Shown here in pieces: positions 1 to 10,394 of a stretch of 64,000 nt of DNA. The stretch is from Halichondria panicea (taxonomy: Eukaryota; Porifera; Demospongiae; Suberitida; Halichondriidae): positions 9,565,122-9,629,121 of the forward strand of contig NC_087377.1 of assembly GCF_963675165.1 (NCBI RefSeq), in the 5' to 3' direction. Under the pieces are notes generated by a model. It did not search any database. It was not told the origin of the DNA and saw nothing but the letters and a program-made list of their open reading frames with translations. Numbering within the stretch: position 1 is the first letter of the stretch; each line of letters starts with the position of its first letter. Made by a program: the position numbers and the translations under genes.

Positions 1-34
1 CGGTCGTCTGGGGGCATGCCCCCCAGGAAATTTT
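1..34. repeat. Palindromic repeat copy 1 (GGGGGCATGCCCCC core)
   Basis: The window opens with CGGTCGTCTGGGGGCATG followed by CCCCCCAGGAAATTT. The same block recurs at 2498-2530 in the same orientation. The core is a near-perfect palindrome. The two copies bracket about 2.5 kb that includes a RecQ-like pseudogene, so they may belong to one dispersed element, but no full element border is seen. Confidence 0.5.
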
Positions 35-1002
35 GGTTTTTAGACTGTTTGATATATCGCATCTGATGCATTTTCTTAGGGTTTTTATGAAGTACAAATT
101 GTATTGTGAAACAAAAGTTTTGCAGTGATAACACAGTTTGCATTAAAATGCAGCGGCAACAATTTCAAGCCCGGTGCTAACGGTACTATGAGTCAGCTTA
201 GATATTTAAATAGCTGTGTTCTAATAATTCCTGTGGCTACTGCATCGGTAGAGCAAAGTGTTTCCCAGACGAAGCTCATCAAAACACGGCAGCCTGAGCG
301 ACATTCTGCCGATAACCTGAACATTTTGTGAGCATTTATATTTGAATCGAATTGGCATTTTTTAATTTGGTGTCTCAGGCGTGTGGCTATACTATGTCAA
401 TGAATTGCCTTCATTGCTAATTTATCGATCTTCGGTCAAAATTTTAATCGCCAAATTTTCCCGTTATACGGTGTTGTAATGTATAGCCACAGATATTTCA
501 TGTGGCCAGTATATACACTGCAAAAAATAGTTCATTGCATGAGCACATGCGCAGGCAGCGCATGCAGTATAGCTCCAAAATGACATGGCAGTAAATCTGA
601 TCATTATAATTATAATCCAATATTTGAATGTTAAAAATTATGGCTTTTGGTGCTATAGGTATGTTAATTCGCTATAGGTGTCAGTAATAATTTTTTGAAT
701 CAGAGACTGATGAAGTTGAATAATAATAGGCTGAGAATAAATAATTGTGTGAATATTTGGCACAGGCCTAAATTTCTACATCAATCCGTCATATGCAGCG
801 TCACAGCTATAATTATTATGAATCTTTCTACAAACACATTAATACATTGGGTGATAGGATTGGCTGGGGGGAAACAAGAGAGTAAGGGAGAAAGCCGTTT
901 GTCTTTAGAAGAATAAACATGGTTTGCGGTTGTGAGCAAACAGAGGATATAATAATAAGAACCATATACTTATACTAACTAAGAAGGGGTTGGTAGATTA
1001 TG
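35..1002. other. Non-coding AT-rich stretch with a repeat remnant
   Basis: No convincing gene. Around 357-490 there is a remnant of a repeat family whose words (TTTAATTTGGCG-like, ending AAATTTTCCCGTTATACGG) recur at 46.68-47.06 kb. Short ORFs here show no domain. At 983-1002 the words GGGGTTGGTAGATTATG match the start of the repeats at 3279 and 36797, so a copy of that family was probably interrupted by the MITE at 1003. Confidence 0.4.
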
Positions 1003-1338
1003 TACCGTATAGCGGGTATATTTCGAGGGTATAAATTTTCGCGGATGGACCATTACAAAGGATTTCGCGGATTTTATTTTCGTGGTCTGAGTTCCCAGCC
1101 TTTTGGCGCATGCGCACATCAACATGCAGCTGTACCACCACACCGTTAGCCTCGAATCCAGGCCTAGCCTATAACGGTGAGGTACCTCTTATTGTTGATA
1201 GGTGTGGTCAATAATACTGAACACGCCTACTATTCAATAAAGATATAAATTTTCGTGGGTATAAATTTTCGCGGTTTAGGCTCAATCCGCGAAAACCGCG
1301 AACATTTATACCCTCAAAATATACCCGCTATACGGTAT
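1003..1338. mobile_element. MITE with TA target duplication (CCGTATAGCGGGTA family)
   Basis: The left end reads TACCGTATAGCGGGTATA and the right end is its inverse, giving inverted repeats of about 40 bp (they also include a TATAAATTTTCGCGG block). The flanking TA on both sides fits a TA target duplication as in Tc1/mariner-like elements. About 330 bp, no ORF, so non-autonomous. Relatives occur at 11466, 19110, 20009, 37157, 41915 and 45238. Confidence 0.75.
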
Positions 1339-1651
1339 TTACTGTTGGCGCGTGGGTGGACAATTAATTTATTATTTACCGTATTTTATCTCATTGAACG
1401 TTAAAACAGTATTTTATCTTATTGTGATAAAGAACAGAAAAAAGAAAAAGGAGAGGCTACCTCTCTGTATATACTGTAGACAGAGACAGCTAAGTAAAAC
1501 ATCAGCTCTGTAGATTTATTCATTAACTTGAGGCTCGGATCGGATACACACTCAGGCGACAAGTTAATCTTAGTTAAACCTGTGGGTAAAAAATAAATGT
1601 GGATAAGTACAGTGGCTGTGACGTAACATAATGTGAGGACTACTTATTGAT
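1339..1651. other. Non-coding stretch
   Basis: A/T-rich DNA with a purine-rich patch (GAACAGAAAAAAGAAAAAGG) that recurs near 28.67 kb. No ORF or inverted repeat is convincing. It may be a further decayed 3' part of the RecQ-like pseudogene to its right. Confidence 0.3.
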
Positions 1652-2167
1652 TTACACAATAGATTTACCATTGAAAGCACTATCCATTAATACACACTCA
1701 AGCAACAAGTCCCTCGGATCGGATTCACACAAGTCCCTCGGATTGTAAACACATTCAGGCCACACAGTTCTCGGACCAGATACCACGTACTTACTCTGTG
1801 ACCAATTTTCGGCAAATGTCACAACAATACTTCCTTCCAGAGAGAATGGCACTGAACGTCGAACAGACACACCAACACTTTGAAGATGGCTTCACTCAGA
1901 GAAACAAGAGGAGAAATCACCATCACAACACTTCTTTCAGAGAGAGGTGCACTGGTCCTGTCAAGCTTCACATCAATCAAGAAAGGGAGTGTCTGGAAAG
2001 CAGATGGACTTGCTCTGGGACTTGCCATAGCCGGTCGGTACGGTACCCACATAAACACCAGCGTACAGACACTTCAACGCCTCCAGCTGCTTGTCTTTCA
2101 AGACTAGACCTGGTTTTCCAACACAGGATAACACGTACGCGAGAGCAGAAGAGAAGGTAGCAGCCAT
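1652..2167 (-). pseudogene. RecQ-like DEAD/DEAH helicase fragment, frameshifted
   Basis: On the minus strand two overlapping frames together spell the start of a RecQ-type ATP-dependent DNA helicase. A start methionine at 2167 leads to a Q-motif-like LKDKQLEALKCLYAG, then a Walker A motif PTGYGKS (near 2035). After a frame change near 2000-2030 come FLIDVKL and SVVMVISPLVSL, which fits helicase motif Ia. A third frame (1652-1870) carries YNPRDLCESDPRDLLLE and continues the same decayed protein. At least two frame changes and no DEAH box are seen, so this is a truncated pseudogene. RecQ-like genes of this kind are often high-copy in invertebrate genomes, sometimes carried by mobile elements (inference). 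The call of the helicase family is firm; the parent gene is unknown. Confidence 0.6.
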
Positions 2168-2497
2168 TACACAACTTGGACTAGATTTCTTTTTTTCAAT
2201 GACATCATTATAAATGAAACGGATATCAATGTTTTACAAACTAATGCGGAATAAGAATACTGATAAATATACTGCAATTTACGATTACCCAGATTCTGGG
2301 TAATTCTGGCGCATGCGTAAACAGTGTATACCAGGCCGTCTTTCTCAGCGGCTTGGAATCGAGGCTAGCACTCAAGTAACATCAAACTATTTTTCCTTTT
2401 CTAGTTACATGTATTCACTAATTTTTCTATTCACCTATTTATGCTATTATTGATTTTAAAATACAAAATTAAAATGCCATAATTATGCGCAGGTACA
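2168..2497. other. Non-coding stretch
   Basis: AT-rich sequence upstream of the helicase pseudogene. GCGCATGCGT (2309-2318) resembles the GCGCATGCGC at 1105. Nothing else supported. Confidence 0.3.
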
Positions 2498-2530
2498 CGG
2501 TCGTCTGGGGGCATGCCCCCAAGGAAATTT
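2498..2530. repeat. Palindromic repeat copy 2
   Basis: Same-orientation copy of the block at 1-34 with one C fewer in the palindrome and an AAGG variant after it. Confidence 0.5.
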
Positions 2531-3278
2531 ATAAACTGATTTATAAACTGATTTATGTGAGTGAGTGACTCGGGGTGTCAGTCAAGCCTGGTAGAACCAA
2601 GTTTAACAATATTAAGTTATATACAACATGTCATGACATAGAAATTATAATAATTGGACTGTATAATTGTATTACATAACAGCCAGTTAGTAGTCTTTTC
2701 TATGAAAAAAAGATTCTTCCTGACGAGAAACAACAAATTATAGCCGTGTTTTTTGTTTTCCATGCAGACAAATCGTCTCGTTTATATACCTATTTGCTCC
2801 TCCAAGTCAGAAAATTTACCCATTTTCCCCAGCAAAATCTATGCACTAATATCATGAACCTTGCAAGTTTAACACGAGTCTGGAAAATTAAGTATCTTTT
2901 TTGATCAGCCTTAGTTTGTACTTGATATACGAAACTTTCTTTCCCTAAGTTTAATGTTTTATTGTTGACGATGATGATAGAAATTAAATAAATGTTATAA
3001 GTTATCATGTAGTCTGAGACGGTGTGCATGCATGGCATCTGTATTGTGAACTCTGACCTGCTTCAAAAGTTCGCTTTAAAAGTTCACTTTGATATACATC
3101 ATGCTCTACCTATGTTTATTGGTATAAGCAAAAAGCTATAGATCTAGATGTTTTCACATGATGTAAACAACTTTGTATTCAGTGTATATAGTATTAGTGC
3201 TGTGACATAATACTTTCAATGTGCACTGTGTTTACACTCTTACTGTGCATGTAGTGCATGTGGCGTGTTATGATTAGG
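2531..3278. other. Non-coding AT-rich stretch
   Basis: No ORF with a recognisable domain on either strand; the 82-codon minus ORF at 2790-3038 has no family features. No strong inverted or tandem repeat was seen. Confidence 0.3.
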
Positions 3279-3560
3279 GGTTGGTAGATTATGCTCGAGA
3301 TAATTATTATTGTATTCTTTTCAAGTTTTAACAGCCTATTATTCTTTTCAAATTTCCTAATATTCCCACATTATTCCTCCAAAGCACAACATAGACCCCA
3401 TGTCGTCGCATAAGTAACATCTAATGGCCACATGACTCAAGGAGATAATTAACCACCAGTACTTCCATCAGGCCTACAAATGTTTAAAATTATTATGACC
3501 TGCATTTCCAAAATCTGCCTATTCTCATATAATTGTTAATCCATTATGCCAGCATAAGTC
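3279..3560. repeat. Dispersed MITE-like repeat (GGTAGATTATGCTCGAG family), copy 1
   Basis: Shares long stretches with 36797-37107, including TGCTCGAGATA, CAGCCTATTATTCTTTTCAA and CCCACATTATTCCTCC. The left end (GGTAGATTATGCT) and the right end (AGCATAA) look inverted, clearer in the second copy. No coding potential. Confidence 0.6.
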
Positions 3561-4554
3561 TCACCAAAAAAGGTACCTGCACATTATCAGACGCATGATG
3601 TGTTGGCAGGGGATCTAATGCCTCAGTTAGCTTAGCTAGGTCAGACTCATAGAGGTTCAGGGTACAACAATCGAATCAGTTCATAAAGAGACACACATGC
3701 ATGCTACAAAACAGAAACACAGAAAAGTTTCTAGAAAACTAATACAGAACTCATGATACACGTCACTGGAGTAAGGAAGAGATCCTTCAGCTGCAGAGAC
3801 TGCACCTGTAGGCTGTTATTCGCTGCAATACACTCAGTTGCCTGTCCAGAATTCGGTCCCTTCCAATAGAATTCGAGTGTGACCTATAGCTAAGCATTAA
3901 TTTTGCATGGGCTCAATTATAACATACAACTTTAGCATTCATATCACACAACTATTGACTTAGCTTGCTATACCTAGAATTTAGATTTTTGAGATTCGAT
4001 CAATGTACGAAAAAGCGACTGAATTTGCTTTGCTGCAGTAATAGCAAAAATGTGTCTTTACATTATAATTATTGGCAACAATAAATATTCTGTTAATACA
4101 AACACGTATTCAGTATTCTATTGTAGACTTTGAGTCTTACCTAGGAGGTGATGTTAGCTACCTACTGAATAGCTCAGTCAGAGCCTCTCTGAGTTGTAAA
4201 TTATTGAGTTTGCCATATTCAAAGACTCGCACGCATGTTTGGTTTGTGTTTTAAGACAGTAGGATACAGCCATTTGATCACCAACAACATACAGCAATTA
4301 ATAGCAAAATTTATTGGAAGCTCAACATTAATTGACAAGACATTTACCACTTGACCTCTCCTTTCAAGCTGCATGTGCTGGAAGTGTTGATAGTTTTGTG
4401 CTAATATTACAATCTCTTGCTCAGATATATGGATTTTCTATAGACATTTAGTTTTGTACTTTGTGTGCATCAGATAACCTACTTTCCACAACTAAATAAG
4501 AGGGTATATACTTGTATAGAAGCTATAGAACAGTGTCCATAATAGTCGGCTGGT
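3561..4554. other. Non-coding AT-rich stretch
   Basis: No gene supported. The 60-codon ORF at 4072-4254 has no domain and lies in simple AT-rich DNA. Confidence 0.3.
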
Positions 4555-4672
4555 TTGGTCCTTTAGTCAACACTCAATTCCGTTTCCAATATTATAGACT
4601 ATAGTATAGTCTAATATTGGAAGTAGTCTAATATTGGAAATGGAATTGAGTGTTGACTAAAGGACCAGTCTA
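4555..4672. repeat. Inverted repeat / foldback of about 118 bp
   Basis: Left arm GGTCCTTTAGTCAACACTCA (4557 on) is the inverse of the right arm ending at 4670. The arms are about 45 bp with one mismatch and continue with CCAATATTAGACT words around a small centre. Probably a solo MITE. Confidence 0.7.
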
Positions 4673-6039
4673 GCGGAACTAGATATAATTATAATTATGG
4701 TTGAAGTATTGTATCATAGCCATTACTCGAGAAAGAATTTTGTAAATCTACAAATCAAAATCCCCCAAAATGTGGCTAGAAGAGCCTATCACAAAGGCAT
4801 GCCATACTGTCATGTTGCCAAACATCTGAAAAGCAAGTACTCTGAAAAGCAAGTGTACTTAATTGACGAAGGTGTCCCTGTACCTATATATAGAAGTACA
4901 TGTTGAACCTGACAATCCTGTGACTCCAAATATACAATTGCGTTGTAGACAGTTCCTTTGGATACTTAGTGAAGTAAGCACGGGATGCTGTGTACGATGC
5001 CCTCATAAGGAATGACATTACTGTTGTAACATTCAAGTGGGTCAAATATGTCAGTGACTGGTATATACCGTATGGGCCCAGGGTTTTTTTGCTAACATAA
5101 TGACGAAAGATGTATGGCCATCAAATGAATGTTGAAGTATACATTAAGTACTGTTGTCGCCTAACCTAATTTTGCGTTGATCGATTTCCAATGACTGCAT
5201 TAATTTAATTGTATAACACTCGCACGACTATAAACAATCATATTCTAATAGCATTGTTCACCACTCATGTCATTTTTTGTTGTACATTTCTATTGAACTT
5301 CGACTAAGTGCAGCAATAACATGCATCATATAATTATACACGTATTAATAGCTGTTAGCCATGAATATAATGCTCAATGTCCAATTTATAAATAGTTGTG
5401 GTCAGATATATTGCAGTAACTTGTGAGGGAGGAGGAGGATGATCAACTGGCACATTGTAGTATGTACATCAAATGAAGGCATTTGATAAAACGATGGCAA
5501 CGAGGGATCCATTCGTTTGGGAGAACTTTCCTCCAATTTTACTTGACGGTGTGAAGTGTAAAATGTGCCCACCATATCGCTGAAGAAGCATTCCACATTT
5601 TACATCTTCAACTTAGTGGAAGCTCTTGAATGCTTGATATCTCCTCAGTGCAAGTGAGAGAGATGTGTACCCACGGTTAAGCTCTTGAATCAGCCGCCCT
5701 TCTCAAGGTCTCTCCCCCCTCAGGTAGGAAGGGCGGCTAATTCATGAGACTGGCATGCAATTAACAATTAACACAACGGCAATTAGAGACCTGATTAGCA
5801 AAGGTTAAGTGCTTCGCGCCTCCTCTGCATAGAACGAGTGCTACATTAGAACTTGACCAGGCGTTCTTTCAGATAACGAACGGCTGGTCTCGAGGCTATC
5901 CTGATGTCACCGGGAGTAGAGATGATTGCGGTTTGCCTTTGCCTTTGACACTGCTAGTACGACTGCTGCATGCTGCTGAGAACTCTGCTGCAATCGAGCT
6001 AGCTAGCTAGCTACGTACGTATCTCTGCAGATATAAAAA
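4673..6039. other. Non-coding or unrecognised stretch
   Basis: Contains a 69-codon plus ORF (4697-4906) and a 64-codon minus ORF (5402-5596) that I cannot match to any family. A short inverted repeat (GAATCAGCCGCCCTTCTC near 5689, and its inverse GAAGGGCGGCTAATTC near 5728) forms a stem with a pyrimidine-rich loop. AGCTAGCT simple repeat occurs near 5995-6013. Confidence 0.3.
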
Positions 6040-6799
6040 TAGTCTCGCACCAGCCCCGATTAAAAATAGGGTCTGGAGAACTTCCTATCAACGAGTTGTG
6101 CAAGGCCTTAAGTGAGTGATAGTAAAATAGTGGTCACAAATAATATTATTCATGGTTGATAACCACATTGTGGTTACAATAATGTGAAAACCACAGTTCT
6201 GCAAATAAATTTATATGTTGAGAGTCCTCTGTGCTCAGTACTCAAATCAGGATGGATCTACACATGCAAGAAGGAGAGAAGCTTAGCAACTACTCAGAGT
6301 CACTAGAAAGATCTAGACTGAGCTTATACAAACCAGGCATGTTATGTTTCAAGGTTCTCAACAATGGCATGGATTCAGTTCTCAGAGAAAAAGATGCAAA
6401 TCAAATTTTATTTGCAGTACTGCCACTTGAATATGGAATGCTGGTTTCAGGTGTACTAGTAGGAGACATCCTTGAAGCTAATTATCTACAACTCAGCTCT
6501 TGCTTCTGTACAACTACCCATGGAACTTCTCTCTCTTTGTGATCTTCTGGGATAGTCTTAGGGCATAAATAAGCCATTATTGTCAGTTGCATTTAGCTAG
6601 AAACTGTAGCAAGTTGGGCAACAAGAGGCTGCTTTGCATAACTATCTTTCCTTCTTTTTGCCTCCAGTTGACCGCAGCGGTTAACACGCCGAGAAATCTT
6701 CGGCGTGTCGACACAACTTGTACATAGGAAGTTCACCAGACCCATGTTATCGACCTAGCGTTCAAATAGAAAACATCCGGGGCTGGCTGTGCGAGACTA
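6040..6799. mobile_element. Inverted-repeat element with an internal ORF
   Basis: The left end TAGTCTCGCACCAGCCCCG and the right end CGGGGCTGGCTGTGCGAGACTA are imperfect inverted repeats. The arms also share the AACTTCCTAT / ATAGGAAGTT words farther in. The 760-bp interior holds a 103-codon plus ORF (6231-6542) of unknown function. A compact stem (CACGCCGAGAAATCTTCGGCGTG) lies at 6686-6708. Superfamily not assigned; no clear target duplication. Confidence 0.5.
6231..6542 (+). CDS. Unrecognised 103-codon ORF inside an inverted-repeat element
   Basis: An open frame of 103 codons with a methionine start. The first half is polar (MQEGEKLSNYSESLERSRLS) and the second half more hydrophobic with several cysteines. 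No domain recognised, no signal peptide. It lies wholly between the arms of the element at 6040-6799, so it could be a captured exon or a chance frame. Not shown to be expressed. Confidence 0.2.
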   Translation: MLSTQIRMDLHMQEGEKLSNYSESLERSRLSLYKPGMLCFKVLNNGMDSVLREKDANQILFAVLPLEYGMLVSGVLVGDILEANYLQLSSCFCTTTHGTSLSL

Positions 6800-6957
6800 G
6801 AAGACCTTGATTTACCTTAGCTGTCAAAGGTTACGCGTGGGCGTTTTTGTGAGCAGTTCTAAAAATAGCTCAATAGGAAGTCAGAATGATGATTCTGAAG
6901 TTGCATACATGCCGTCCTGTTTTTTTCTGTTGTGTATTTAAGTCAGTGTTTGTGTAT

Positions 6958-7402
6958 GGCGCTCCATTTGTTTCATATTCAATAGTGAAAAATATTGTCA
7001 ATGGCGAAATATGTTGACAATGATGTAATGTGATTGTCAATACTTGGGTTACCTATTGTCAATGATTATCCGATTCATTGTCAATAACTATCGTCATGTT
7101 TGTCAATAATTGGGGGTGCCTATTGACAATAATTCCAACAATTATTGACAAACATGACGATATTATTGACAATGAATCAGATAATCATTGACAACAGGCA
7201 ACCCAATTATTGACAACATCACGATAGTTTATTGACAATAGGCACCCAATTATTGACAAACATGACGATAGTTATTGACAATGAATCGGATAATCATTGA
7301 CAATAGGTAACCCAAGTATTGACAATCACATTACATCATTGTCAACATATTTCGCCATTGACAATATTTTTCACTATTGAATAATGAAACAAATGGAGCG
7401 CC
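6958..7402. mobile_element. Foldback element built from repeated TATTGACAA words
   Basis: A 445-bp palindromic structure. It starts GGCGCTCCATTTGTTTCAT and ends with the inverse (ATGAAACAAATGGAGCGCC). Inside, the word TTGTCAAT is spaced about every 15-30 bp in the left half and ATTGACAA in the right half, interleaved with variable words (ATCGTCATG, ATTATCCGATTC, GGTAACCCA). Arms 6958-7137 and 7218-7402 pair almost base for base; 7138-7217 repeats part of the right arm. No ORF. Confidence 0.8.
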
Positions 7403-7575
7403 ATATTTGTGCCTTATTGTTCAGTTGTCATTATCATATTCAGATGCTAAGTGAACCCCTGTCCCTATAGGCATAGTGCAGAGTATACTCAGTATCTAGC
7501 AGTGATCTAGAGTCTTAGTCTCGATCTAGGCTATCAAAGATATATTAAACAAGTACGCTAGCTAAGTCTTTCAGA
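7403..7575. promoter_or_regulatory. Upstream region of the 174-codon gene
   Basis: AT-rich leader. A TATA-like GATATATTAAAC lies at 7538-7549, about 30 bp before the ATG. TCTTTCAG ends one base before the ATG and could be a splice acceptor, in which case an upstream untranslated exon exists. The two readings cannot be separated from sequence. Confidence 0.3.
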
Positions 7576-8100
7576 ATGGCCACCAGTCAGCAAAGTAGCT
7601 CGGCAACTACAAGAACGAAATTTAGCTTTGATGATGCCCCTGCACCTCCAACGATTACACTAACCCTTGGTCAACTGAAGGACAAGAGTCTTTGGGACCG
7701 TGTAAAAGAAGCAGCCAAGTCACTGTCACCAGAATCTTTCATGGCAAAGATTCAGGATGAGCGACAGAAGATTGAGGCTAAATTAGATGAGGGTACAGAA
7801 CTCACTGATGAAGACATTGAGTTTCTTAACCAGTCTGCCGAAGAACAAGTAAATGAGGCTTTCAATACTTTCAAGAAGCAGTATTTGGAGCATGTTAAGA
7901 TACAGAAGACCGATTCTCCAGAGGAGATAAAGTTGAAGATTGAAGTTCAACGAGGTTTGACAGCTTGGCTGAAAGATCTCTTTGCCTGGGTTATTAAAAA
8001 GCTTAAAGAGATATTTGCAATGATAAAGAAAGCAGTAAAGTGGTGTTTTGAGCAAGTGAAGGAGCTCTTCAAGAAACTGTTTTCTTTTATCACTTCATAG
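7576..8100 (+). CDS. Uncharacterised 174-aa protein with a cationic amphipathic C-terminus
   Basis: A single open frame from ATG (context CAGAATGG, A at -3) to TAG. The first 30 residues are Ser/Thr/Pro-rich, with FSFDDAPAPP at 17-26. Residues 33-120 are charged and predicted helical (EERQK/EEIKLK-type patterns). The last 45 residues (about 129-174) are strikingly regular: Trp/Phe/Leu/Ile alternate with Lys every 3-4 positions (WLKDLFAWVIKKLKEIF, then two more turns of the same kind), giving a long cationic amphipathic helix. No signal peptide or true transmembrane segment. The family is not recognised. Such a tail could bind membranes, lipids or another helix; that is inference. The gene has no intron in its coding part, unlike the receptors in this window. 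Codon use and length make it the best gene in the first 20 kb. Confidence 0.75.
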   Translation: MATSQQSSSATTRTKFSFDDAPAPPTITLTLGQLKDKSLWDRVKEAAKSLSPESFMAKIQDERQKIEAKLDEGTELTDEDIEFLNQSAEEQVNEAFNTFKKQYLEHVKIQKTDSPEEIKLKIEVQRGLTAWLKDLFAWVIKKLKEIFAMIKKAVKWCFEQVKELFKKLFSFITS

Positions 8101-8255
8101 GGTTGTTATACTCTGTATTATACTGCAGTTGACTTTTAATTATGTGACTGAGAGCTATAGCAAACAGAAGTGATTGTGTTATTAGATCTATAGAGGTGAT
8201 GTATGTATATAGTGTTTTGCCATTTTAAAATTAATGTCCTATAACCCTTTCCCAT

Positions 8256-8389
8256 CACTGTAAAAAATGATGTGTGGTTTTCACGCAAGTGCGTGACTAT
8301 TGTGGCAACTATCAGGAAAAAACGCACATTTGCCACAATATAGCCATGCATGCACTCTGCGTGAAAACCACACATCATTTTTTACAGTG
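8256..8389. mobile_element. Short MITE, CACTGTAAAAAATG termini, copy 1
   Basis: 134 bp. The left end CACTGTAAAAAATGATGTGT is the inverse of the right end ACACATCATTTTTTACAGTG; the arms are about 32 bp. The centre has a second inverted pair (TATTGTGGCAA and TTGCCACAATA). A second copy is at 12850-12992. CACTG termini occur in several superfamilies; no target duplication is evident. Confidence 0.8.
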
Positions 8390-8394
8390 TGCAG

Positions 8395-8800
8395 GCTATC
8401 GCAAGGAACCTGGAAAAGTTCCATCACTTTAGTAGTTCAAAAGGTCAGCCCAACCCACGCTGCCCCCAATGAAGTGGTCATGCATGGCCTAGACTGGCTA
8501 GAGATGGGCATGGGTGTCAATGGTTGTGCACACTAACCCAGTCGATTTTATATGGAGTGGCATTTGTGTCAAAAATAAAAATTGATCTGCTTGGCAAAAT
8601 TGATCAGCAAAATGCAAATCAAAACTGCAGTGTCAGCAAATCGATGCAAAAATGCAAATCAAAACTGCAAAATCAGCAAATCGATCTGCAAAAGCTGAAT
8701 CGATGTGCAAAATGCAAATTAAAACTGCAGAGTCAGAAAAATCGATCTGCCGGCGAAATGAATCGATCTGCAAAAATTCCATTTGTGACCTGACTTTTGA
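8395..8800. repeat. Word-array element (GCAAATCAAAACTGCA words)
   Basis: The left 150 bp (GTTCCATCACTTTAGT, GCCCAACCCA, CCCCCAATGAAGTG, TGGAGTGGCATTTGTGTCAAAA) match the left part of the element at 29820-29985. From about 8575 the interior is an irregular array of words ATCGATCTGC, AAAATGCAAAT and AAAACTGCA repeated about 4-6 times, ending at AAATTCCATTTGTGACCTGAC (8775-8795). No coding function; the 89-codon ORF across it is repeat translation. Confidence 0.6.
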
Positions 8801-9708
8801 ATCCAAGCGCAATGGCAGCGTGCAATAACGCAAAGTAAAAGAGAGTGAACTGTGAAGGAGAATTACCTCCTTGATATACGTTGAAGGATGGTTCTGGTAG
8901 GACATTAAGGGGGGAATAAAGCCAAAAATTATCATCTCAAAAAACTTTTTGGCTCTAAAATATAAAACACAGTAGGACAACTCAGATTTCAAGTTTCAGT
9001 TGAAGTGAAGGCTCCATTATGAAACTACAGCCAATTCTTAAACCCATCTAAGCCAGCAAATTGAGAAAAAAGAAAAGAAGCTACATATTCCCATAAGGCA
9101 TGTACAGTAGTTTTCCATACAGATCGAGGTTTTCAGGTAGGTTGAGGGAATGCTTCAGAGTGTAAAGTTACTCATTGGGCTTGTTTGCTGCAAAACTGGG
9201 GGAGGAGCTGGATGTTTAAGTTTTGTGGGTGGAGCTAGGACTATAATTTTGTCCATCCGGCAAACTGAGGTGAAGGAACAGGGTTGACTTGAATAGAGAC
9301 CACAGATTTAGTAGAGACACAGAGATGCCAACTTCAGATATTAGTTTTCAAAAGAATAATGATGCAGTTGACGTTGCTAGGTTGGCTGTTTATATAGGTT
9401 GACTGTTGCTAAGCTAGTGCATTTCTAGTAGCCAATAGGTTTTGGGATCTAAATCAGTTAGAACATGTGCATTCGGTATCTATGGTTATAGTGTCCCTCA
9501 TCCCTCGGGCTAAAGCCCTCGAGCTTTGGGACACTATAACATATAGATACCTCATGCCCATGTTCTAACCATAACTTATTACATGTGTATCTTCTTGTAA
9601 ATCAATACAATGTACAATGTTGTAGTTTGTAGCCCAGAGCAATCTATAGTACCGGTACTATAGCTCATAGTTCCCTGCTAAATACACTCAAATGGGATCT
9701 AAATGTAG
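8801..9708. repeat. Mixed dispersed repeats, no gene
   Basis: 9127-9178 is a solo copy of one arm of the palindrome at 29065-29225 (GAGGTTTTCAGGTAGGTTGA). 9330-9560 matches 28495-28660 in inverted orientation, including CTAGTAGCCAATAGGTTTTG and GCCCTCGAGCTTTGGGACA. The remainder is AT-rich with no convincing ORF. Confidence 0.55.
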
Positions 9709-10394
9709 TACAGTGGTTTGCAGAACAGTTGTCATACTCAGATAGGCAGTAGGCGGTGGCTCTTAAGTGTGTTGTGGTTTTGTGGTCTTTTCACACTATA
9801 GACCTTTTACTCATGATCAATCATGACAGCAACTTTAAAAGAGTTTTTTCCCATGAACTGTATGTTGAGCTGTACAACCTTTAATGAATATGGTGTATAC
9901 CTTCCCACAAGAAAAGTACTGAAAAGTAGTTTCCCATGATGATTCATGAGTCTAGTACATGTACAAGTAAACAGATGTACCAGACCTTTTTACTCATGAA
10001 TCATCATGAGAATGACCTTTTTTAAAGTTGCTGTCAAGAGCTAAACTGCCCATCACTTTTAATGAATATGGTGCAGCAGGAGCAGCACTGAAGAGAATAT
10101 AGAACAAATTCAAATTTACCAAACACGCAGCATTGATTAAATTTTAAACTAATTTTCAGTACTTTTCTTGTGGGAAGATATACAACATAAATATTCATGC
10201 AGAAGATTAATTAAAGGTTGTACAGCTTAACATATATACATGTAGTTCATGGGAAACAACTCTTTTAAAGTTGCTGTCATGATTGATCATGAGTAAAAGG
10301 TCTATAGTGTGAAAAGACCACAAAACCACAACACACTTAAGAGCCACCGCCTACTGCCTATCTGAGTATGACAACTGTTCTGCAAACCACTGTA
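9709..10394. mobile_element. Long inverted-repeat element with CAGTGG termini
   Basis: TA-CAGTGGTTTGCAGAAC at the left and its inverse GTTCTGCAAACCACTG-TA at the right. The arms are about 225 bp (9711-9935 and 10150-10392) at high identity. The centre carries additional inverted words (TTACTCATGAATCATCATGAG). TA on both sides fits a TA target duplication. No ORF. Confidence 0.8.

Noticed and set aside
4697-4906. 69-codon plus ORF
   Set aside because: No family features, no supported splice sites, and surrounded by repeat DNA.
6958-7402. CRISPR-like spacing of TTGTCAAT words
   Set aside because: Words are too short and palindromically arranged, and the genome is eukaryotic; it is a foldback element.
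8524-8793. 89-codon ORF in the word-array element
   Set aside because: Low-complexity Lys/Gln/Asn translation of an array of short words.
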